Assembly (NCBI GenBank): GCA_031411235.1
Contig: JANOAR010000096.1
Span: 1-10,096, forward strand
Direction: 5' to 3'
Source: JANOAR01 sp031411235
Lineage (GTDB): Bacteria; Verrucomicrobiota; Verrucomicrobiia; Verrucomicrobiales; Verrucomicrobiaceae
Length of the DNA: 10,096 nt
The notes under the pieces are model-generated. The model did no database searches, had not been told where the DNA came from, and saw only the letters and a program-made list of their open reading frames with translations. Position 1 is the stretch's first letter, and each line of letters opens with the position of its first letter. Positions 4,993 through 10,096 of this stretch are shown piece after piece. The translations under genes were made by a program, and so were the position numbers.

Positions 4993-7752
4993 ATGGTCCA
5001 AATCCTCTCCACCCTCACAGCCCACATCGACGGCGAGCCCTTCCGCTTCCAAACCGGTGATACACTGCTCACCTTCATCGACCGTCATCTGGGCCGTGGC
5101 CATGTGCCGACGCTCTGTGATGCGCCGCAGCTAGAGCCTTATGGCGCGTGCCGCGTGTGCTCGGTAGAGGTCGCGCTGCAAGCCGATGGGCCACGCCGTG
5201 TTGTCGCGTCTTGTCACACGCCGATTGCCGAGGGCATGCACATCTTCACCGAGTCGAAGAAGATTCGCGGGCTGCGCAAAAACATCGTGGAACTCGTGCT
5301 CACCGATCACCCGCTTGACTGCCTCACCTGCGAAGTCAGCGGCAACTGCGAGCTGCAAACTGTCGCGGCGAAAGTGGGCATCCGTGGCGTGCGCTACCCG
5401 GCTGGCGCGAACCATCTGGATCGTGCGAAGGACCACTCGCATCCCTACATGACCAGCGAGTTGAGCAAGTGCATCAACTGCTCGCGCTGCGTGCGTGCCT
5501 GCGATGAAGTGCAGGGTCAGTTCGTGCTTTCCATGCACGGGCGCGGCTTCAATGCTCGCATCATCAAGGGGCTCGATACCTCGTTTGAAGACAGCACCTG
5601 CGTCTCCTGCGGTGCGTGTGCTCAGGCCTGTCCTACCTCGGCCATTAGCGACAAGTTCTTCTCCAAGTCCGTCGAAGCCACCAAGAAGACCCGCACCATC
5701 TGCACCTACTGCGGCGTGGGTTGCAACCTCACTGTCGCCACCAAGGGCGATGAAGTGCTGTCCATCCAGGCTCCCATCGACGCCGAGGTGAACCATGCGC
5801 ACACCTGTTTGAAGGGCCGTTACGCCTTCAAGTTTTACAACCATCGCGACCGCCTGAAGACCCCGCTCATCCGCCAGCCCGATGGCCAGTTTGCCATCGC
5901 CACCTGGGATGAAGCGTATGCCCACATCGTGCAAAATTTGAGCCGGATAAAGACCGAGCACGGCGGCAACTCCATCGCTGGCATCTCGTCTGCGCGCTGC
6001 ACCAATGAGGAAAACTACCTCATGCAGAAGTTCATCCGCCACGTCATAGGCACCAACAACATCGACTGCTGCGCCCGCGTCTGCCACTCGCCCACCGCCT
6101 GGGGCATGCAGAAGAGTTTCGGCACTGGCGCCGCGACCAATAGCTTCGAGGACATCGAGTTCACCAAGTGCATCATGATCATCGGCGCAAACCCCACCGA
6201 AGGCCATCCCGTCACCGGCGCACGCTTGAAGCAACAGATCATGAAGGGCACGCCCCTCATCGTCATCGACCCGCGTCGCATCGAACTCGTGCCCTACGCC
6301 ATGCATCACTTGCAGCTCAAGCCCGGCACCAACATCGCCCTGCTGAACATGTTCGCCCGCTACATCCTCGACAGCGGTTTGGTGAAAAAGGATTTCATCG
6401 AGAAGCGCTGCGAGAACTGGGCTGAGTTCGAGACGGGACTCCGCGCCCTCGATCTCGATGAACTCGAACGCATCACTGGCGTGGCCAAGGAGCAAGTCCA
6501 AGCCGCCGCCCTCACCTACGCCAGCGCCGAGGGCGCGATGAGCTTCCACGGCCTCGGCGTCACCGAGCATGAGCAAGGCGCGAAGACCGTCATGCTCATC
6601 AGCAACCTCGCCATGATGACTGGCAACATCGGCAGACCCGGCGTGGGCGTGAACCCTCTGCGCGGGCAGAACAACGTGCAGGGAGCCGCCGACATGGGCT
6701 GCCAACCACACCAAGGCGCAGGCTATTACGAAATGGACAGCCCCGACGTGCAGCAGCGCTACACCGACTTCTACGGCACCCCATCGCCCACCCAGCCCGG
6801 CTGGAAAATCCCGCAAATGTTCGACAACGCCATCGCTGGCAAACTGAAGGCCCTGTGGCTCATGGGCGAAGACGTCGTGCAGACCGACCCCGACACCCAC
6901 CATGTCCGCCACGCCATGGAGAGCCTCGATTTCCTCGTCGTGCAGGAAATCTTCATGACCGAGACCGCCAAGTACGCCAACGTCATTTTGCCAGCCTCCA
7001 GCTTCCTCGAAAAGAGCGGCACCTTCACCAACGCCGAGCGCCGCGTGCAGCGCGTCAACGCCGCCGTGAAGCCCCTGCCCGGCACTCGCCCCGACGGCCA
7101 GATCATGTGCGAGATCATGCAGCGCATGGGCTACCCGCAGGTGGACTACACCCCCGACGGCATCCTCGCCGAGATCGCCGCCATCGTCCCCTTCTTCAAA
7201 GGCGCGACTTGGGAAAACCTCAGCATCAACGGCAAGCAATGGCCCATCGCCGAAGGCGGCAAAGACACACAAATCATGCACCGCGAGACCTTCCAGCGCG
7301 GTCTCGGCAAGTTCCATTTCTTCCCCTGGATCGAGTCCACCGAACTCCAAACCAACGGCCAACAATACCCCTTTGTCCTAACCACTGGCCGCCTGCTAGA
7401 GCACTACAACTGCGGCACCATGACCCGCCGCACCGGCAACGAAATGATCGTCGGCATGGACGTGCTCGCCATCAATCCCGCCGACGCGAAAACCAAGCGC
7501 ATCCAAACCGGCGACCACGTCCGCCTGTGGAGCGCCCGAGGCGAGGTCGAGCTAGAAGCCAACGTCACCGACGATGTCAAACCCGGCATCCTCTACACCA
7601 CCTTCCACTTCCCCGAACACATGGTCAACAACGTCACTGGCCAAGGCTGTGATGGCGACACCATGTGCCCAGAATACAAGGTCGTGGCTGCGGATGTGGA
7701 GCGGGTGGGGAAGCGCAAAGGCGGCGGGAAGCTGGCTGAGATGGCGGTGTGA
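4993..7752 (+). CDS. fdsA: NAD-dependent formate dehydrogenase, catalytic alpha subunit (Mo/W-bis-MGD)
   Basis: The 919-residue catalytic subunit oxidises formate to CO2 (reversible in several relatives) and feeds electrons through an Fe-S chain to the diaphorase subunit. Order of domains: N-terminal NuoG-like [2Fe-2S] ferredoxin (Cys42, 53, 56, 74); His-Cys3 [4Fe-4S] site (His106, Cys110, 113, 119); two ferredoxin-type [4Fe-4S] clusters (CINCSRCVRAC, 160-170; CVSCGACAQAC, 203-213); then the molybdopterin catalytic domain with its own cluster (Cys237, 240, 244, 272). The metal ligand is Cys364 in ARVCHSPTAWGM with catalytic His365, so this is a cysteine-type enzyme without selenocysteine. Arg557 in NPLRGQNNVQG is the likely formate-binding arginine. 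The C-terminal MGD-binding domain spans about 790-900 (TTGRLLEHYNCGTMTRRT). Length is slightly under the roughly 960 of characterised FdsA proteins. ATG 4993 directly precedes the ferredoxin strand; no Shine-Dalgarno site is visible. No fdsC/fdsD-like maturation genes lie in the window. Confidence 0.93.
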   Translation: MVQILSTLTAHIDGEPFRFQTGDTLLTFIDRHLGRGHVPTLCDAPQLEPYGACRVCSVEVALQADGPRRVVASCHTPIAEGMHIFTESKKIRGLRKNIVELVLTDHPLDCLTCEVSGNCELQTVAAKVGIRGVRYPAGANHLDRAKDHSHPYMTSELSKCINCSRCVRACDEVQGQFVLSMHGRGFNARIIKGLDTSFEDSTCVSCGACAQACPTSAISDKFFSKSVEATKKTRTICTYCGVGCNLTVATKGDEVLSIQAPIDAEVNHAHTCLKGRYAFKFYNHRDRLKTPLIRQPDGQFAIATWDEAYAHIVQNLSRIKTEHGGNSIAGISSARCTNEENYLMQKFIRHVIGTNNIDCCARVCHSPTAWGMQKSFGTGAATNSFEDIEFTKCIMIIGANPTEGHPVTGARLKQQIMKGTPLIVIDPRRIELVPYAMHHLQLKPGTNIALLNMFARYILDSGLVKKDFIEKRCENWAEFETGLRALDLDELERITGVAKEQVQAAALTYASAEGAMSFHGLGVTEHEQGAKTVMLISNLAMMTGNIGRPGVGVNPLRGQNNVQGAADMGCQPHQGAGYYEMDSPDVQQRYTDFYGTPSPTQPGWKIPQMFDNAIAGKLKALWLMGEDVVQTDPDTHHVRHAMESLDFLVVQEIFMTETAKYANVILPASSFLEKSGTFTNAERRVQRVNAAVKPLPGTRPDGQIMCEIMQRMGYPQVDYTPDGILAEIAAIVPFFKGATWENLSINGKQWPIAEGGKDTQIMHRETFQRGLGKFHFFPWIESTELQTNGQQYPFVLTTGRLLEHYNCGTMTRRTGNEMIVGMDVLAINPADAKTKRIQTGDHVRLWSARGEVELEANVTDDVKPGILYTTFHFPEHMVNNVTGQGCDGDTMCPEYKVVAADVERVGKRKGGGKLAEMAV

Positions 7753-7772
7753 TCGAGCGGAGCCCGAGTTGT

Positions 7773-8186
7773 ATGCAAGATGACGATTCGGACTCGACTC
7801 CTCTGACACCTCGTCAGCTCTGGACTGCACGCCTGCTGTCAGTGGTGCTCTTTGGTGTTCTTGGCTGGCTGATCAAGGATGGGCTCGTTTCGTATATTTA
7901 CAGTTCTCGAACGCTTTGCAGAGAATGGATTGAGCTTGGTCACACCTTGATAGTGACAGAGCACACTTCGTTCTTGTCCCGCCATTATCGTGCCTCTGAG
8001 TGCAAGTGGGGCATTGAGGTGTCAGGCACGCGAGAGTATTCAGACGACGATTACGGTGCAGACGGTGCCACGATCACCGAACAGAGTGCTGTTGGGTATG
8101 AGGTTAAACTTGATTCATCACCCAGGTGGCGCTGGAAGAATGGTTCATGGTGGAGACGGCATGGTGATGAATGGATCAAGGAATGA
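7773..8186 (+). CDS. Hypothetical membrane-anchored protein downstream of fdsA
   Basis: I do not recognise this 137-residue protein. The N-terminus is acidic and polar (MQDDDSDSTPLTPRQLW), followed by one hydrophobic segment at about 20-40 (ARLLSVVLFGVLGWLIKDGLV), then a soluble domain of about 95 residues with two cysteines (49, 77) and a tryptophan-rich end (WRWKNGSWWRRHGDEWIKE, 119-137). This predicts a single-pass inner-membrane protein; topology is uncertain. ATG 7773 has GGAG about ten bases upstream. An alternative GTG at 7749 would overlap the fdsA stop as GTGA and add eight residues, implying translational coupling. Either way it lies within 20 bp of fdsA and is probably cotranscribed. 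It does not resemble the fdsC or fdsD accessory proteins that often follow fdsA. The gene could be a lineage-specific orphan. Confidence 0.6.
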   Translation: MQDDDSDSTPLTPRQLWTARLLSVVLFGVLGWLIKDGLVSYIYSSRTLCREWIELGHTLIVTEHTSFLSRHYRASECKWGIEVSGTREYSDDDYGADGATITEQSAVGYEVKLDSSPRWRWKNGSWWRRHGDEWIKE

Positions 8187-8199
8187 AATGATCGAGAGC

Positions 8200-8375
8200 G
8201 GTCAGCGTAGGCGCTCACCATCCCTGTCCACCGTAGCGCAGGACGACGCGAAGCGTTTTCGGAGTGCGGAACAAGGCACGCAGTTCCGCTTTGCCGGAGG
8301 GGCGGACTCTCGAAGACCCCCGGACTGCTGAGGCCACGGTCTCCGACCAAACCTGAGATTCCCCCTCGCTCAGAA
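8200..8375. repeat. Structured, repeat-like intergenic region before the bactofilin gene
   Basis: The 278-bp gap between the hypothetical gene and the bactofilin has no supported gene. It contains a perfect 7-bp inverted repeat GCGGAAC (8266-8272) / GTTCCGC (8283-8289), CTGAG (8353-8357) / CTCAG (8369-8373), a small AGCG/CGCT stem (8204-8215), and two GGACT copies (8304-8308, 8322-8326). The composition and hairpin density recall dispersed intergenic elements, and the minus strand reads through without stops in places, as such elements often do. No terminator with a T-tract was seen after the hypothetical gene. Confidence 0.3.
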
Positions 8376-8452
8376 GGCCCCAAGCCTCCGGCCCTTCCAA
8401 AACCACAATTGATGTTTTCTCTGCTGTTCAGTTGGTCGCTTTGTGTTTCCTT

Positions 8453-8458
8453 GGTGGA
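8453..8458 (+). promoter_or_regulatory. Ribosome binding site of the bactofilin gene
   Basis: GGTGGA lies six bases before ATG 8465. This is one of the few Shine-Dalgarno-like sites in the window and decides the start against an in-frame TTG at 8432, which would add 11 hydrophobic residues not typical of the family. Confidence 0.5.
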
Positions 8459-8464
8459 CTCTTT

Positions 8465-8779
8465 ATGAACTTACTTCTCCAAGACACCGAAATCACAGGC
8501 ACCATCACCTTCGCAACAGCCTTCGAGCTTCACGGCACCGTTTTAGGTGAGGTCATCTCGAAGGGGGCCTTCACGCTTGGCGAGACGGGGCATATCGTGG
8601 GCGACATCAAGACGGGGAGTACCGTGGTACATGGGAAAGTGGAAGGCACCATTACGGTCGATGATCGCTGCGAACTCAAGCCTACGGCTGAGGTCAATGG
8701 CAACATCACCGCAGGCACCTTTGTCCTTGAGGAAGGCGCGAGCTTCTCGGGTATCTCCAAGGTGGGCAAGCGCAAGTAG
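8465..8779 (+). CDS. Bactofilin family (polymer-forming cytoskeletal) protein
   Basis: This 104-residue protein is nearly all short beta strands with regularly spaced glycines: GTITFATAFELHGTVLGEVI, then LGETGHIVGDIKTGSTVVHG, then KVEGTITVDDRCELKPTAEV and NGNITAGTFVLEEGASFSG. This is the right-handed beta-helix repeat of bactofilins (DUF583), which polymerise into filaments at the membrane and help place cell-wall enzymes, stalks or chromosome-segregation factors. The N-terminal tail (about ten residues) and the basic C-terminal end KVGKRK are short, so the protein is little more than the core domain. No peptidase or cell-wall partner gene is adjacent, so its specific role is unknown. Confidence 0.85.
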   Translation: MNLLLQDTEITGTITFATAFELHGTVLGEVISKGAFTLGETGHIVGDIKTGSTVVHGKVEGTITVDDRCELKPTAEVNGNITAGTFVLEEGASFSGISKVGKRK

Positions 8780-8793
8780 GGCACCTGTTGTCT

Positions 8794-8828
8794 GTCCCTG
8801 CGGAGCGCACTCTTTGCTGCGGAGGGAC
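8794..8828. terminator. Weak inverted repeat between convergent bactofilin and prmC genes
   Basis: GTCCCT (8794-8799) and AGGGAC (8823-8828) are complementary and sit in the 62-bp gap where the two genes converge, a position suited to a bidirectional terminator. The 23-base loop is long and no T-tract follows in either direction, so support is weak. Confidence 0.2.
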
Positions 8829-8841
8829 TGAGCCTCTTAAC

Positions 8842-9687
8842 TTAGCTGTGCCGCGCAAAAACAAAGCGCTCTACGCCTGCCAAGTCCTTCTTTGTCCACG
8901 CATGGCCTAGCCCATTCTCGCGGCACAATTCAGCGGTGCGTGGGCCTTGATCATGGCCGACTTCGAGAGCGACTAGGCCGCCTTCATTCAGGTGTGCTGC
9001 GGTGTCTTTGATGAAGCGCTCGATGATCTCCAAGCCTGTTTTTCCTCCATCAAGGGCGAGCGCTGGATCGCGTTGCACTTCGCGGCTGAGGGCGACGATT
9101 TCAGCGTGGGGGATGTAGGGCAGATTGGCGATGATGAGGTCAAACCGCTGGCCTTCGAGCTTCTCGTAGAGGTCGGTGCGCAGGGTGCGTGTGCTGGCAT
9201 CCACGCCGAGTCGTGTAGCGTTCAGGCGGGTCAGCTCCAGGGCGTCTTCGCTGATGTCGGCAAGCAGCGTTGTTGCGCTGGGCAAGGCTTTGGCCAGTGA
9301 CAGGCCGATGCAACCGGAGCCTGTGGCCATGTCGAGGATGCGGGCGGGTGGCGCGGCTTTGACTTCGGCGAGTGTTAGCTCCACGAGCGTCTCCGTCTCG
9401 GGCCGGGGAATGAGGGCGCGGTGGTCGCAGATGAGTTCATGCCCACAGAATTCCACGGTGCCGAGCAGGTGTTGCAAGGGCTCGCCTTCGCCACGGCGCT
9501 TGAGCAGGGGGCGCAGCACTTCGAGTTGTGGCTCGGGGATGATTTGGTCGAAGCGCAAATATAAGTCCATGCGCCTGCATTTCAGCACATGGGCGAGCAG
9601 GTGCTCCATGTTGAGCCTTGCCTCGTCGATGCCTTTTTTGGTGAGGTAGCCAGCGCCTGAGTTGAGGACTTCGAGGAGGGGTTTCAT
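8842..9687 (-). CDS. prmC: Peptide chain release factor N(5)-glutamine methyltransferase
   Basis: PrmC (HemK) methylates the glutamine of the GGQ motif in release factors RF1 and RF2 using S-adenosylmethionine, which speeds translation termination. The 281-residue length is normal. Residues 1-75 form the helical release-factor-binding domain; GTVEFCGHEL (76-85) and ALIPRPETETLVE (91-103) are family hallmarks. The SAM-binding glycine loop is DMATGSGCIGLSLA (119-132), and the acidic end of the next strand is Asp144. The substrate-glutamine motif, normally NPPY, reads NLPY (188-191, codons 9126-9115). The remaining core, LALDGGKTGLEIIERF, is typical. The gene starts 22 bp after guaB on the same strand and is probably cotranscribed; the common prfA-prmC arrangement is not seen. 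No clear Shine-Dalgarno site precedes ATG 9687. Confidence 0.92.
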   Translation of the reverse strand: MKPLLEVLNSGAGYLTKKGIDEARLNMEHLLAHVLKCRRMDLYLRFDQIIPEPQLEVLRPLLKRRGEGEPLQHLLGTVEFCGHELICDHRALIPRPETETLVELTLAEVKAAPPARILDMATGSGCIGLSLAKALPSATTLLADISEDALELTRLNATRLGVDASTRTLRTDLYEKLEGQRFDLIIANLPYIPHAEIVALSREVQRDPALALDGGKTGLEIIERFIKDTAAHLNEGGLVALEVGHDQGPRTAELCRENGLGHAWTKKDLAGVERFVFARHS

Positions 9688-9709
9688 GAGTGTATGGGCG
9701 ACCGCACCG

Positions 9710-10096
9710 CTACTCTCCTGACTCGTAGTTCACGGGCTCCTCGGTGATGGTCACATCGTGCGGATGGCTTTCCTTCAAGCCGCCAGCGGTGATGCGGACG
9801 AAGCGGGCTTTGGCTCGCAGTTCGTCGAGATTGCTCGCGCCGACGTAGCCCATGCCGGAGCGGAGGCCGCCCATGAGCTGAAAGACGACTTCAGAGAGTC
9901 TGCCTTTGTAGGGCACGCGTGCTTCCACGCCTTCAGCGACGAGCTTGCCGCTGGAGTTCTGGCCATAGCGGTCGCTGGCCCCTTTGCGCATGGCCTTCAG
10001 CGAGCCCATGCCACGGTATTCTTTAAAGGTGCGGCCCTGCCATTTGACCATGTTGCCAGGACTCTCGGTGGTGCCGGCGAGGATGCTGCCGAGCAT
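9710..10096 (-). CDS. guaB: IMP dehydrogenase, C-terminal part (5' end outside window)
   Basis: IMP dehydrogenase oxidises IMP to XMP with NAD+, the committed step of GMP synthesis. The 128 visible residues are the C-terminal end of the TIM barrel: MLGSILAGTTESPG, then GRTFKEYRGMGSLKAM, the mobile-flap segment GASDRYGQ with the catalytic Arg-Tyr pair, EGVEARVPYKG, FQLMGGLRSGMGYVGA, and the closing ITAGGLKESHPHDVTIT. The catalytic cysteine loop and the CBS domains lie outside the window. The methionine at the window edge is an internal residue of the family and not a start. The frame ends at TAG (9712-9710), 22 bp before prmC, so guaB-prmC likely form an operon. Confidence 0.95.
   Translation of the reverse strand: MLGSILAGTTESPGNMVKWQGRTFKEYRGMGSLKAMRKGASDRYGQNSSGKLVAEGVEARVPYKGRLSEVVFQLMGGLRSGMGYVGASNLDELRAKARFVRITAGGLKESHPHDVTITEEPVNYESGE

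Noticed and set aside
5131..7365. Very long open frame antisense to fdsA (744 codons, minus strand)
   Set aside because: Codon structure of a G+C-rich gene leaves the opposite frame free of stops; the plus strand carries all formate dehydrogenase motifs and the antisense product is low-complexity with no recognisable domain.
6855..7652. Plus-strand frame rich in Arg/His/Pro inside fdsA
   Set aside because: Out-of-frame reading of the fdsA gene with a composition typical of a shifted G+C-rich gene.
8215..8406. Small minus-strand frame in the spacer before the bactofilin gene
   Set aside because: Overlaps other equally open frames in a hairpin-rich stretch, no Shine-Dalgarno site and no recognisable domain; more likely intergenic repeat sequence.

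Overview
The window reads as an ordinary chromosomal segment of a G+C-rich bacterium carrying one accessory insertion. I infer Verrucomicrobiota (Prosthecobacter-like) from three things: weak Shine-Dalgarno use, intergenic spacers full of GACTTCAGTCG-type hairpins, and a small bactofilin beside housekeeping genes. No taxonomic marker in the window proves this, so treat it as a moderate-confidence guess.

Left part (1-2297): the C-terminal part of dihydroxy-acid dehydratase (ilvD, branched-chain amino acid synthesis) enters from the left. It is followed by a roughly 220-bp gene-free spacer rich in inverted repeats, then a tRNA-Phe(GAA) gene on the minus strand with its own promoter, then a fumarylacetoacetate-hydrolase-family enzyme on the plus strand.

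Central part (2472-7752): a NAD-dependent, Mo/W formate dehydrogenase made of two large subunits. The first (fdsB-like) is a NuoE-like plus NuoF-like fusion holding the diaphorase functions (FMN, NADH and Fe-S sites). The second (fdsA) carries the NuoG-like Fe-S relay and the catalytic domain, with cysteine and not selenocysteine as metal ligand. Together they would oxidise formate to CO2 in the cytoplasm and pass electrons to NAD+. A complete VapBC-type toxin-antitoxin pair lies between the two subunit genes, preceded by a perfect 8-bp inverted repeat that is probably its operator. This splits a gene pair that is normally contiguous. A small unrecognised membrane-anchored protein follows fdsA closely; one of its possible starts overlaps the fdsA stop.

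Right part (8187-10096): a second hairpin-rich, repeat-like spacer leads to a 104-residue bactofilin (plus strand). Convergent to it is a minus-strand pair, guaB (IMP dehydrogenase, C-terminal part only) followed 22 bp later by prmC (release-factor glutamine methyltransferase). This PrmC has NLPY where the family normally has NPPY.

I found no CRISPR array, transposase, phage gene or convincing unknown defence system. The points most worth a second look are the toxin-antitoxin insertion in the formate dehydrogenase locus, the unknown gene after fdsA, the structured spacers, and an inverted repeat that includes the CCA end of the tRNA gene.
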